Shown here piece by piece: positions 34,971 to 45,966 of a stretch of 64,000 nucleotides of DNA (the stretch's first letter is position 1; each line of letters starts with the position of its first letter). Position numbers and translations under genes: made by a program. Below the pieces are notes generated by a model that made no database searches, was not told where the DNA came from, and saw only the letters and a list, made by a program, of their open reading frames with translations. The stretch comes from Bactericera cockerelli (lineage: Eukaryota > Arthropoda > Insecta > Hemiptera > Triozidae). The stretch lies in assembly GCA_024516035.1 (NCBI GenBank), contig CM044958.1:10667670-10731669 (forward strand). The letters run 5' to 3'.

Positions 34971-35849
34971 TTTTATTACTGTTTTATTTACATTTAAATA
35001 TATTAATAAAGCTATATTACTATCCATTTAGTGTGAGTGGTCCGGATACGCATGCGCAGTGAATCATATCAGCCACAGAGACAGAATTTATTTTAAACTT
35101 AAGTCTTGAACGCTTCTCACAAATCTTGAGCGCTGCTCAGCGCATGAGCAGAAAGCAGTCGATCACAACATTTTCCCATTTCAGCCAGAAAGATGTATAT
35201 ATAAATATACATAAACAGCACGTTTCTTTGCATTTCCAATCAGCTGACCCTAAAAATGAATGAAATTTGTTGAAAATCTGAAGTGTCGGAAATCGGCACT
35301 TTACAACTGCCGGAGATTTCTCATCGGTATTTTTGAAATTCGTGAAGACACATTATAATATTTTTTGGAAGTGATTTTACTTCCTTAATATTATTGTATT
35401 TTATTTATTTAACAATTATATAGCCTTTTCAACAAATTTCATAATTATACTGGCAATATTCGAGAATCAAACAAAACGCTAATTTTGCACCGCCAAGAAA
35501 GAAAGAAAACCTTTTTTATATACCTACCTACGTATCCACGTATTTACTTTGGGAAGACGAACATCTTTCAAGAGATATCCTTAATTTTGAATGGCCTAAT
35601 AGAACCTGAAGGACCAGCAAGACATCTGATGAAGAAAAAAGTTTGCTAACAAGTAGTTGGACAAACTAATTTACAATAGACATGTTGTATAATTATATTG
35701 AAAGTTAAATATTTGTCATTATTAATAATATTCTAAATATTAAAAAAAATATTATAACATATGTATCTTTTAATCAAGTATCTGCAAAAAAAAATATTTT
35801 TACTGTACCCTCCTCATTTTAGGACAAGGGTAGCATTTACCTATCTCGT

Positions 35850-36037
35850 TTTTTTTTCATATTACGACGGGGGTTTTACCCTGCGATCGTAGGAAACTCA
35901 CAAACCTTCTACCCACATTAACTTCAGCCAGCCTGGGTTGGGTTGAAATGCCAGCATCACGAAGTCTTCACCTGGACGTTGCTTAACTTTGGTGGTCCCA
36001 CGAGAACCGGTGCGTTCACAGCGCCATCAACGCTGGC
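35850..36037 (-). repeat. 5S rRNA-derived SINE
   Basis: On the minus strand it starts GCCAGCGTTGATGGCGCTGT, then CACCGGTTCTCGTGGGACCA and AAGTTAAGCAACGTCCAGGT. The body has CCCAACCCAGGCTGGC and an A-rich tail. The 5S domain is shortened after AACGTCCAG, as at 13211. Confidence 0.8.
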
Positions 36038-36114
36038 TCTATCTGGTTTATTTGTGATTTTATATCACAACGTATGTCGGTAGGTTGACGAGATTTCAAG
36101 TAACATATTCATTT

Positions 36115-36300
36115 TTTATTCTCGTATGTCACAAGTGGTCGTCTCTACCAATACTCATTTTTCCACACCAGATATTAGTGAACCACGTAACATCCAACAT
36201 ACAGATATAAAAAAGTCTAATTCCTCCGGAATTCAAACTCAGCTCACTTCAATGTAAGTCTGGTGCGCTAGACCACTCGGACACTGTGACTCCTGACACC
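36115..36300 (-). repeat. tRNA-derived SINE, family B
   Basis: The head on the minus strand has GTGTCCGAGTGGTCTAGCGC (A-box) and GAGTTTGAATTCCGGAGG (B-box). The body has CTGTATGTTGGATGTTACG and GGAAAAATGAGTATTGG, matching the order seen at 46258-46545. Confidence 0.65.
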
Positions 36301-36484
36301 GTCGAGCATAAAAAGTCTTTGAAGGGCTTGGGAAATCATGAATAATGAGTACATTTGGTAGATAACTGTGTAGAAAATAAGTAAAATGCAGAACATTGAA
36401 AAGAGAACATTGGATAGTGATAAAACAATGAATTAACATTTTTCTTTATTAATAAATTAATTCAATTATTGAACAATAGATAGC

Positions 36485-36650
36485 ACAGTTTGAGTTGGAC
36501 CGGGAATAGCTAGCATCAAGATTTTCCAAAATTTAAATGGTCACCCATCCGAGTCCTGAATTCGCTGGACGTTGCTTATCATAATCGACAGAACGAAAAC
36601 TGGTGAATTCAACGTGACATCGACACTAATATCAAGATTCAACGTGCCTG
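36485..36650 (-). repeat. Degenerate 5S-derived SINE head
   Basis: In complement: TGTCGATGTCACGTTGAATT, CACCAGTTTTCGTTC, AAGCAACGTCCAGCGAATTC, GGATGGGTGACCATTTAAAT. This keeps the 3' box of 5S (GGATGGGTGACC) that most copies here have lost. Confidence 0.65.
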
Positions 36651-37707
36651 TGAGATATAAATTGTAGGTACTTCTTTCGCTGAGAAGGCTGAGATCGGAA
36701 TAGTAATAATTATTTTCAAATTGGCTTCCATCTCGGAAAAAACTTGTTTAAAAACTTAAAAAGGATAAAGAAATTTAAAACTATTAAACAAGAAGAATCA
36801 CCAGACAAAAATTATTTTTGAAAAGATTAGAAAATGTAAACAATAACACAGATGATTTTCACACAGAGGTGAAAATACCCTCTGTGTGAAATGGGCCATA
36901 TTCACAGAAAAATTGTAATTGCTCGTGAGCAAAGAAAATGTTTGCAAGCTTTATTTTTAGCTTTGTGATGTACATATACCTTTTACTTCCATAGAAACAA
37001 AAGCTTTTGATATTTGATAAAAGAAAAAACTCTTTATTGTACTCAAAACTTTTTTATTGTAGATCGAAGCAACTCCTTTGGATTTCGGAAGAAAAAGCAT
37101 TTCCTTCTTTTGAATGGGGCCCAATATTGCGCCTGTGCGGAAACGGCATCGAGCACTGAGGTTATATAACATAGAGGGAACCCGATGTATCAAGATTTGC
37201 GTTCAAAAGGGACTATCAGCTGATTTCAAAATCAATGCCGGACTTGTAGTAATTTTTCTCTCGCGAAAGAGTGGGTACCTAAACTACCTAATTCTTCTGA
37301 AATAATATTTTTACTATTTTCATACTTACATATTAGTAATTTCTGTCTTTCTTCCTCTTTTACTTTCCTTATTTTCTACTTATTATGTAGTAATATAAGA
37401 GTTGGTATCTGACGTGAAAATTAAAGATGTTTAGATGTCCGCCTTTACATGAAGTAAACAAAAAATTCAAATAAATTGAACCAATCAGAAGCCGGGATTT
37501 GTTGAAAGAGGGACCATCAGCTGTTCAAAGTCGGACGCATAAATTTGTTCAACTCGAGATAGGTAAGGTTCCCTCTATATTATATGATCTCAGTGGAATC
37601 GAGAGATTCATAAGTCACAATTTATATACTTAATTGGCCAAAAAATTTCAAAATCCCGACTGTTGTCCCTAAAGTAGTTTTAGGGACGTTCAAAAATACG
37701 GGCCTAA

Positions 37708-39998
37708 GTCTACATTTTGCGTATTGTATTAGATGGGGAAAACTAATGCTTATACTATGTGAGGAATTAAGATCTTGATTTTGTCTTTTAATTTCACCCT
37801 ACATCAGCTCATTCAGATTCAGACTATCCACAATCCAAATGAATATTTGGAGGGTAGGATTACGTTGGTGAAATTGTCACATCCACCAAAATACATTTTC
37901 TCAAGCGTTACGGATAAGCGTAGGAAAAGAGGGATGAAAAGAGAGATGATTATTATTATTTTATTAATTAAGGTGGACAGTTCAGGTATATTAATTTCAA
38001 TTATTTTTATTTTCGTACCTACAATTGATTGTTGGAAACTAGACATATTGAAAGACGGACTTCCATAATTTTTTTGATACACAAGAGAAAGCACCTCCTT
38101 TGTGAAAACTTGTATAGGAGTACTTTTGATTGCGTAAAAATTTGTGATGATTTAAGCACGTTTAGAATATCGTTTTTATTTCTGATAATCTGACTATGTA
38201 TCTTTTTTCTAGTGTACAGAAACTATTATTTTTACGAGAATGTTATTGTTCTCTCCATATCACTCGATTAATAAGATTAATATTTTATTATTTTGTATCG
38301 AATGATACATTTTTGTCGAAGTCAATTTTATGTCATTTTTTTCCAGACGATTAGCACTGTTAGCAAATCAACTATGAATAGCATTGTTGATACAGGAGGA
38401 ACAGAATCTGGGTGGTACGAAAATCGTGAATAGGAAAGAGCTGTGTTACAGGGACGGACAGGGAGTGAAAACAAATAGGACAGTTGAGTGATAGATATCA
38501 AGAGAGAAACTTTGAGAGTTGAAGAAGAAATTGGAAAAAATATTTAAAATAGCCTTATTTGAAGTATTGTAACGAATGATAGCGAGAGAGAGAGAGAGAG
38601 AAATAAAATATGAAGAGTGCAGTGAAAAAAAGAGAAAAATAAATAGGTAGGATGATAAAACAAGAAAGAGAGGAGAAAAGAGTTGAAAATAAGAGCTTTT
38701 GATTAGAAAATAGGTACAATGAATGAGAAGGTAAATCAATAAATATTCTGCCTTTTTATACTACCCGATTAGAACTAATGAGTCCCATTATTCCAACAGT
38801 AAGTATAAGCTAAAGACGTGTGTTCAAAATCAAAAATGACAAAATAACTTGAAATGTTCCGACTGGGTTTCAAACCCTCCAACTCTAGATTACCACCACT
38901 GATCTACCGGAAAAAAAAGTGACAAGTTTAGGTACAGGATATAGACAATAAAAATTTGAAAGATAATGAATGGTTTAGCAGGAAATAGGAAGAAGATCAG
39001 AGGAAATTTTGAGAGAAAATTTAGTATAAGAAAGAGAGTAAGAGTCAGAGGGTACCAGGAAGAAAGAAAAAAAGAAAGAAATGGACGGAGGGAGAGTTGG
39101 TGAGATAGAGAAATAGGGAGAGAGAAAAGAAAAAGAGATTAAGGGAGAGAAAGAAAGGTGGGATGAAGAAATAGAGAGATAAAGAAAAAAAGCGAAAGGG
39201 AAAGTGAGAGAGAAAAAAAGGGAGAGCTAGTCTAATAATAAGCGTGAATTATTCCGTATCATACCTGACGAGCATGGTTGCTGAAATTTCAGCGTGGCGT
39301 AAAAAAAGCAAAATATGACGGAAATGTAAAATGTAACGAACAATGGGAAGAAGAAGGAATAGGAATATCCAGTCTAATGGAAATTAAATAAAAAATAGAA
39401 AAGAGTGGGTATAACAGCAGGGACGTTTGTATCGGGGGGACAATTGGGTTACACCAGGGGAACATTATTGGTGCATACTTCCTGTTGTTACACATAAGAG
39501 TACATTTACTCTGCTCAATATTAAAATTTATTTGTGAGAATTTTGAAACAAATTTCAAATACTACCTTTCGTAAATTTACAAGGTATTTCGGTAGTAACG
39601 TCCTGTAAATAAATCAATAACAAAGCGAAAGCATGTTTCAATACCATAATTATCTCTGCGAACAGCAATTATTTCTATGAATATATTTCAGTAAATGAAA
39701 AATCTAAATAGATGATGATGAAGCTCCACGTAATTTGAATAGATGATGTAATAGATGAACATAGAAAATATAAATACAGCAGTAGGTACATAGTATGAAT
39801 GTACTACATACGTATACGTGCATGAATAGTTTACAACTTTCAGAGTTGCCCTAATAGTTCCCTCTATCCCCCCCCCCCTGTATTTTACATGGCTTTTTGT
39901 TCCAAAGATTTTATAAAAAGGGACATTATCGTTCCATGTTTGTATATTTTTAAAGATTACATAGTTACTCATTAACGCATAATATAAAATTATTATAA
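37708..39998. other. No supported gene; GA-rich stretches
   Basis: It contains purine-rich segments (38440-38720, 38990-39230) and a tRNA-like B-box scrap on the minus strand near 38870 (GGGTTTGAAACCC). I see no credible coding region. Confidence 0.45.
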
Positions 39999-40264
39999 GC
40001 CAGCGTCGATGGCATGTTGAATACACCGGTTCCCTTCAGAATACCGAAGTTAAGCGACATCCAACGAGGTTAAGACTTGGATGGGTGACCATTCAAATTC
40101 TAATTCTCGTGACGCTGGCTTTTCCCGGCCCCACTCAGGCTGGGTGAGGTCAATGTGAGTAGCAGGTTTGTGAGTTTCCTGCGAATGGAGGGTAAAACCC
40201 CCGTCGTGATATGACCATGGCAGTTGAAAGCGACGTTAAACCCCAATTAAAAAAAAAAAAAAAA
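39999..40264 (+). repeat. Full-length 5S rRNA-derived SINE
   Basis: About 120 bp at the 5' end follow 5S rRNA through its whole length: GCCAGCGTCGATGGCATGTT, GAATACACCGGTTCCC, ACCGAAGTTAAGCGACATCC, ACTTGGATGGGTGACC, and the closing GACGCTGGC. The body (CTCAGGCTGGGTGAGGTCAA, TGCGAATGGAGGGTAAAACC) and tail (AGTTGAAAGCGACGTTAAAC) follow, then poly(A). The 11-bp repeat AAATTATTATA at 39987-39997 and 40262-40272 is the target duplication. The 5S internal control region makes this a pol III SINE of the SINE3 type. Confidence 0.93.
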
Positions 40265-40449
40265 TTATTATATTTATATTATGAATAATAGTGTGAAAGT
40301 ACTTATATTTTTATACACTGTTTGAAAAAAATAGAGGAACGTTTTTTCCTTTGTGTTATTATATCACAATTTTAGTGGGTAGGTAATAGGTAAATGGCGA
40401 ATAATTTTATTACTGTATGAGTCTTTTCGGTTTCATTTAAATTATTGCA

Positions 40450-40600
40450 TATAATTTGCTCCACTGGTCGTTGCTCATATCAGAGTAGCTACCTCACTAG
40501 GGATGAGTGGACTCCGAACATCTAAAATACAGAGCCAAAAAATTCCGACTCCGCTGTGATTCGAAGCCCGGTCAAAATTCTTTCACAGATTTGAAAACAA
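40450..40600 (-). repeat. tRNA-derived SINE, family B, fragment
   Basis: In complement: GACCGGGCTTCGAATCACAG (B-box), AATTTTTTGGCTCTGTATTT, GATGTTCGGAGTCCACTCAT and GAGCAACGACCAGTGG. The same phrases occur in the full copy at 46258. Confidence 0.65.
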
Positions 40601-41254
40601 AGAACCGCTTGCGTTCCTCAAATTTCGTCCACCAATGTATAACAGTTACCTATAATTTTAGCAGTCGAAACACGTGGAGCTATATTGGGCTACCAATAGG
40701 AGAGGTTTCACTAAAATTTGTTTTCTCGAAAGTGAATTTTGGATTCTAGGTAGTTTTGGCTACCTAGTTACCCACTTGAATATTTTTAAACGTTGAGAAC
40801 ATTTGAGATTACAATGTTATAAAAAACGTTTCGAGGAATGATGATAATATTTTCCCGAAGTATTTACTGTAGGTAGATAATTTTATTATACTGTTTGGCT
40901 AATACTTAGCTCGTTGGAAAGCTTAGTATAGGGTTTAGATTGTTTAGAGTAATCGATTAGATACGCTTCTAGTATGCTAAAAATATATAAATCCTCTCTG
41001 CACAAGGTTCTTAAAATTCGACGTAGTAAGCCAGGCTAGATAGGACGCTGTGGGATGGTATAAAGTAACTTTTACTGGACAGATTGACAGCTGTATTGTG
41101 GTGCGTCAGGGCTCTCCGCAACGGATGTCTGAAAAAGCTCGAACTTATATAACAAAGGTTCTGAATTTAAAAATAGAATAATAAACCCTTTTTTAGTAAT
41201 CTCATGCATTTATATGGAAACATTGTTTATGCCATGGGTAATTGGGCAAATATT

Positions 41255-41460
41255 GTAGAGAATTTTTTTTTTTTTTATTTATTTAGAAACACTTTATTAG
41301 TAGAACATACAGACAAATTCAGACAAATAATGGGAAAAAGTAAATATAAAAATGACAATAATAATAATATAACACAAGAAAAAAATAAATAAAATATATA
41401 CATATGTCCTAACTAAAGGGCGGGGTTATTGCCTATGGCAATCTCTTCCACCCAACCTTT
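41255..41460 (-). repeat. LINE 3' UTR with poly(A) tail
   Basis: On the minus strand, GGGTGGAAGAGATTGCCATA leads into AT-rich sequence with CTAATAAAGTGTTTCTAAAT and an A-run at 41262-41275. It abuts the zinc-finger gene exon at 41479-41858, so the element inserted within about 20-40 bp of that exon's donor site. Confidence 0.65.
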
Positions 41461-41478
41461 ATCTGAAAGTCGACTAAC

Positions 41479-41858
41479 CTTGGAACTGGTGGATATAGAA
41501 CTGGAGGAGGAACACAGACTAGTGGAGCTGCTGGGCTGGACAGGTGACCTTGAAGATTCCAGCAGACTCTGCAACTGACCGCCAGAGTGCGTCTCGGTCG
41601 CAGATGACGTCACACCGAGTGATGACGTCACCGATGACGTCACAGTGGGCGGAGCCAGCGAACATTTGATGCTGAGAAGCGACGCGCTGCTCAGACCATT
41701 GGACGCGATGTGTGAAGAGGTACTTGAAGTAGCGAGTGTGGAGCGAGGGGAGGGGCTAGGGGAGGAGAGAGGAGGAGTGGGGGCTGGGGCGTACTGAATG
41801 CAGGAGGAGTTGGGGGAGGGGGAGCCTCCCTCGCCCGACGAAGGGGCGGTAGATGTGA
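41479..41858 (-). CDS. Zinc-finger gene exon, Ser/Thr/Pro-rich
   Basis: The acceptor is CTTTTCCACAG before 41858 and the donor AAG|GTTAGT after 41479. It joins exon 42484-42686 in phase 1 (G|TC) and ends in phase 0. The 126-127 residues are low-complexity Ser/Thr/Pro (SSGEGGSPSPNSS..., repeated VTSS motifs, SSSTSLCSSSSSIS), typical of the linker of a transcription factor. Without splicing the frame runs on into the LINE tail and stops at 41413, adding about 22 residues (...WVEEIAIGNNPAL). That would be a transposon-derived alternative end. Confidence 0.75.
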
Positions 41859-42160
41859 CTGTGGAAAAGAAGAGGAAGGTATTTGTGTCAGCAGAATTAT
41901 GAAATTTAATTGAGCTGTCTTCATTAATTTAGTATTTTTGAAAGCGTACATTTTAACTTTCCCTTTGCAAAGAGGGGTTCCAAACATTGTTGTTTGTAAC
42001 TACATGAAAAAGAAATATCATCAACCCGGTTTTGCGTTTGTCTAATGAGTCATTGTTGAACAAGATTGATTCTTATGATGAGGTGAGTATAATAATAATT
42101 ATAATTGTTCTGCGATTTCTGTTTGATTGAATCAACTAATTGATCCACCCATGTGAACAC

Positions 42161-42480
42161 CGTCTGATTAACGCGATCCTTTGAATATTAGCCCTTAAGC
42201 TTTCAAAGTAAATTAATTTTAACCCCGTCTGATTAACGTGATCCTTTGAATATTAGCCCTTAAGCTTTCAAAGTAAATTAATTTTAACACCGTCTGATTA
42301 ACGTGATCCTTTGAATATTAGCCCTTAAGCTTTCAAAGTAAATTAATTTTAACCCCGTCTGATTAACGTGATCCTTTGAATATTAGCCCTTAAGCTTTCA
42401 AAGTAAATTAATTTTAATACCGTCTGATTAACGCGATCCTTTGAATATTAGCCCTTAAGCTTTCAAAGTAAATCAATTTT
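42161..42480. repeat. 65-bp minisatellite, five units, beside an exon donor
   Basis: CGTCTGATTAACG(C/T)GATCC starts at 42161, 42226, 42291, 42356 and 42421, an exact 65-bp period with very few differences. It ends within a few bases of the donor of exon 42484-42686, inside the following intron. Confidence 0.92.
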
Positions 42481-42483
42481 CAC

Positions 42484-42686
42484 CTGTAGCGTTACTGGAG
42501 GCAGACGAGGAACACAGGCTGGAGGTAGACGAGGTGGAAGAACTCGGCGACGCAGAGGAGGCGCCGAGGGAGTGATGGTTCTCCGTGTGTCGCCGGAGTG
42601 ACCGTGCGTCGCAATAGGACTTGCCGCAGCCGTCCGCCTTGCACTCGTACGGCTTTTTGTTCCGGTGCGTCAGCATGTGGCCGTTC
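42484..42686 (-). CDS. Zinc-finger gene exon (fingers, Ser-rich start)
   Basis: The acceptor is TTTCTCCTCAG before 42686; the donor ACAG|GTGAAA follows 42484. It completes a Leu codon split from exon 50702-50820. It encodes the end of one finger (NGHMLTH), linker RNKKPYE, a full finger C-x4-C-x12-H-x3-H (CKADGC...RRHTENH), then a Ser/Thr-rich stretch (SSASPSSSTSSTSS). The C-x4-C spacing is the longer form seen in some C2H2 families. It should bind DNA in the nucleus. Gene identity is not claimed. Confidence 0.85.
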
Positions 42687-42688
42687 CT

Positions 42689-42855
42689 GAGGAGAAAGAT
42701 GTTTAAAGGTTAAAAAAGGGGGAAAAAAAAAAAAAAAAAAAAAAAAATGAAGCCAATAAAAAGGAAATACCATCTGTATTCTCAAGGCTTTTTGTTACGG
42801 TGCGTCAACATGTGGCCGTTCCTGAGGAGAGAGATGTTTAAAGGTTAAAAAGGGG

Positions 42856-42891
<36 letters not shown>

Positions 42892-42994
42892 AAGCCCATA
42901 AAAAGGAAATACCATCTGTATTCTCAAGGCTTTTTGTTACGGTGCGTCAACATGTGGCCGTTCCTGAGGAGAGAGATGTTTAAAGGTTAAAAAG

Positions 42995-43031
<37 letters not shown>

Positions 43032-43528
43032 AAGCCCATAAAAAGGAAATACCATCTGTATTCTCAAGGCTTTTTGTTACGGTGCGTCAGCATGTGGCCG
43101 TTCCTGAGGAGAAAGATGTTTAAAGGTTAAAAAAGAAAAAGAAAAAAAAATGAAGCCAATAAAAAGGAAATACCATCTGTATTCTCAAGGCTTTTTGTTA
43201 CGGTGCGTCAACATGTGGCCGTTTCTGAGGAGAGAGATGTTCAAAGGTTAAAAAAAGGGGGGGGGGGGAATTGAAGCCAATAAATAGGAAATACCATCTG
43301 TATTCTCAAGGCTTTTTGTTACGGTGCGTCAACATGTGGCCGTTCCTGAGGAGAAAGATGTTTGGAGGTTAAGAAAGGGGGGGGGGGGGAATTGAAGCCA
43401 ATAAATAGGAAATACCATCTGTATTCTCAAGGCTTTTTGTTACGGTGCGTCAACATGTGGCCGTTCCTGAGGAGAAAGATGTTTAAAGTTTAAAAAAGGA
43501 AAAAGAAAAAAAAAATTAATAATAATAA
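42689..43528 (-). repeat. Tandem array of exon-start plus splice-acceptor units
   Basis: Six units of 121-142 bp begin at about 42781, 42923, 43063, 43184, 43305 and 43426. Each holds, on the minus strand, the pyrimidine tract and acceptor CTCTCTCCTCAG, then GAACGGCCACATG and TGACGCACCGTAACAAAAAG, a copy of the start of exon 42484-42686. The copy then leaves the exon and stops in frame (CCTTGA). Unit lengths differ through A, G or mixed homopolymers. A last partial unit at 43833-43880 is split off by a SINE. Confidence 0.9.
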
Positions 43529-43534
43529 TAATAA

Positions 43535-43832
43535 TTAATTCCGTGTCCGTGAGATAGGTATTGTACCTAAATCACAGTGGTGAGACGATTATATGGACCC
43601 CCAGATCCAATGTCTAGGCTCCTTTCATGTCCATTGATTCTATTTGGTTTAAACGTCCTGACTTGAGGTACACAGGACGGGGGTTTTACCCTCCATTCGC
43701 TGGGAATCGTACCAGCTACCCACATTAACCTTACCCAGCCTGGGTAGGGCCAGAGTAGCCAGCCTCACATGTTCGGAGGGATCTCTGGACTACGGGCGGT
43801 AGTCACAACCGTTACGCCACGGAGGCTGGCAA
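43535..43832 (-). repeat. SINE family A copy inserted in the array
   Basis: In complement: GCCAGCCTCCGTGGCGTAAC, GGTTGTGACTACCGCCCGTA (tRNA-like head with the B-box region missing), then CCTACCCAGGCTGGGTAAGG, CCCAGCGAATGGAGGGTAAA, and a tail with CATGAAAGGAGCCTAGACAT and GTGATTTAGGTACAATACC. It splits the last repeat unit. Confidence 0.8.
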
Positions 43833-43880
43833 AAAAATTGAAGCCAATAAAAAGGAATTACCATCTGTATTCTCAAGGCT

Positions 43881-45160
43881 TAGGTATTCTGTTTTTAAGC
43901 GTTTTTTTATCTTGATAAACATCAAGGAAGGGAAAAAAACCAGGACTTGACGGGATAACAAGTTGTGTTTGTCAGTTAACAGTAGCGCTCTCATTCCAGG
44001 AACAATATCCACTCTCAGAATCCCCGATTCAACCGTCACACAACGCACTCTGATTGGTTTTTGCGTTCAAATTAATCAATCAATTTGTTGTGAGACACTT
44101 GGAGGGGAGACTTGGAGAGTGTTTCTGGAACGGGGCACAGGTGACGTCCTATGACATCCTTGTGGATACCAGAGTATGCAATATGTAGCACACTCTGCAG
44201 TCAGTATGCAATGTGCAGTGCACACATTTCTTTATCGTTCTCTCTCTATTATTCATTTCTTCTTCTGTTGTTTTCAATAAAATTCCAATGAAACATTATT
44301 AATTTGATTATTCTTTTTCGGTCCACATCAAGTCTCATTTTTGTATGTAAATGAATATTGATTTTATACCTCGAAAATTTAATAAACAATTCCCTTCATT
44401 ATTACCGCAATCCTCTTAAATTATCTTTCTTCTTAATTTTCCAGGAAAATAATAAGAGAACAAGAGGAAGTAAGTCATTCAATTGCACCTTAGTGAAATT
44501 ATAATTTAATAATATTACTTGACCCTTCTACTTTCTTTCCTCTCTATCTCTTTCAGTTTACTCTCTTGTTCTTCATCTATATTACCAATTCGTATACCTC
44601 TTTCTCCACCCTGAAAAAATACCACATCAAACTAAACCCTTCCCCTCTTACTTCATAAAAATAACCCTTGCCAAAACCATAACCTGATAATTAGAAAACG
44701 ACACAAAAATTATCCCCTGTCCTCTTTCTCTCTCCCTCCCATTTTATAGTACCTTTGAAACTGCACAATGCTTTGAGTACTTATCTTTCATAATAATAAT
44801 AATAATATCTTTTTAGTTTATAGTGGTGCATGTCAACTTTAATGGCATATTGATCATAAATAATACTCTTTAGTGGAAGCTTACCACCAGGCGAGGTTAA
44901 TGCTCAAAGCATTTTCTACCACCTAACCCTCAGAGTTTTAGTTATTATGTGGTCACAAATTCAAATTAATGAGAAAAAATTCATAGACTGAGTGGAATTC
45001 GAACGAACGGATTCCTACGCTACCTGGATTACAAGAGTAGCGCCATAACCACTTGACTATCAGTCATACACACCAATAAAAATAATAATATAAAATCCAA
45101 ATTGATAAATTTTGAGCTTTTTTATATACCTACTAAATCTACCTAATACATTTATCTTTA
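43881..45160. other. Intronic; tRNA-like SINE head and LINE tail
   Basis: At 44970-45075 (minus) a tRNA-like head has TGATAGTCAAGTGGTTATGG and GTTCGAATTCC. At about 44790-44950 TAATAATAATAATA followed by phrases such as CACCAGGCGAGGTTAATGC resembles LINE 3' UTR sequence. No gene is supported. Confidence 0.4.
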
Positions 45161-45297
45161 AGGGTCAAATTATAAATCAGGATTAGATTGAATCTAAGTG
45201 TACACTATCCCCTTAATACGCCCTCAAGTCCATGTTTCGACCAATCACAGTGCACTACAGCCTCAGTTAAGGGATAGTGTCCACTTAGCTAGCATTT
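45161..45297. mobile_element. MITE (copy 2, right end truncated)
   Basis: It starts AGGGTCAAATTATAAATCAG and GATTAGATTGAATCTAAGTG like 19714-19872. Its right side stops at GGATAGTGTCCACTTAG, next to the large inverted repeat. Confidence 0.65.
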
Positions 45298-45307
45298 TTT
45301 TGCATCT

Positions 45308-45966
45308 ACAGGGTGTAACAGACTAAATGTAAAATCTCTTAAGGGGTGGTAGTATAGATCATTTCCAACCATTAATGTTCTATAACACTTTTGATTTAAC
45401 TCAGTGGTTCTCGAGATATTATTTTTTTGAATTACTTTTACAAGTCCCCTGCCGCTCGACAAAGAATGGCATCTAACTCCGTAAATACAGTAGATGAAGC
45501 AATAGATTAAACTTTTTCCATAAGATAACAATATTTCACTATTATTTAGACTAGATTTATTCTTAAAAAGTGCACACGTACTGAAAAAAATCGGCAGCAG
45601 CGGAAAATTTATCGCGAACATGAAATCCACCTGAAACTTCAGCCGCCATTTTCTCAAAATACTGCCCTCATAAAGTATTGGTTTCATTTACGTAAAAACT
45701 TGCTTGAAGTCTTATCTTTCAAAAAATATGACACACTTGATATAAAACTTTAATTTTTTATTGAAAACAAGAGAAAAAAAAAAAAAAGTCAGTCAGTATT
45801 ACTAACTGTACCTACTAGGCTACCATCCTACTTTTACCTAGGGAACTAATTTTTTTCTTCAATTTGACAAATCATGGTTGCCATTTATTTTCCAACGGCC
45901 CAAAAGTTTGCCTCAGTAGACTCTTAACTTGGAGGTAACTGGTTCGAGTCTCAAGTGTGGCAAATT
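45308..45966 (+). repeat. Left arm of a large inverted repeat
   Basis: About 660 bp, from CAGGGTGTAACAGACTAAAT to CTCAAGTGTGGCAAAT. The right arm at 46627-47304 is its reverse complement with few differences. It includes a 132-codon minus-strand open frame (45289-45687) that I cannot match to a family; the same sequence in the right arm is broken by stops. The inner end has a tRNA-like B-box (GGTTCGAGTC). Confidence 0.85.

Larger units (their letters stand above)
34489..37704. mobile_element. PIF/Harbinger-like element (36-bp TIRs, TAA TSD)
   Basis: The left end GGCCCGTATTTTTGAACG, continuing CCCTAAAAC, is repeated inverted at the right end with about three mismatches in 36 bp. TAA lies at 34486-34488 and 37705-37707. 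A 3-bp TWA duplication and a GGCCCG start are typical of Harbinger elements. Subterminal inverted phrases also occur (ATATAACATAGAGGGAAC at about 37164 and GTTCCCTCTATATTATAT at about 37568). No Harbinger transposase is recognisable. SINEs sit inside it. Confidence 0.75.

Noticed and set aside
39999..40119. Genuine 5S rRNA gene
   Set aside because: It diverges from 5S at many sites and continues into a SINE body, poly(A) and a target duplication.
42661..43880. CRISPR-like regular repeats
   Set aside because: The spacers are homopolymers or part of the repeat, the unit is an exon copy, and the genome is eukaryotic.
45289..45687. 132-codon minus-strand ORF as a host gene
   Set aside because: It lies in the arm of the large inverted repeat; the other arm has stops, and no domain is recognised.
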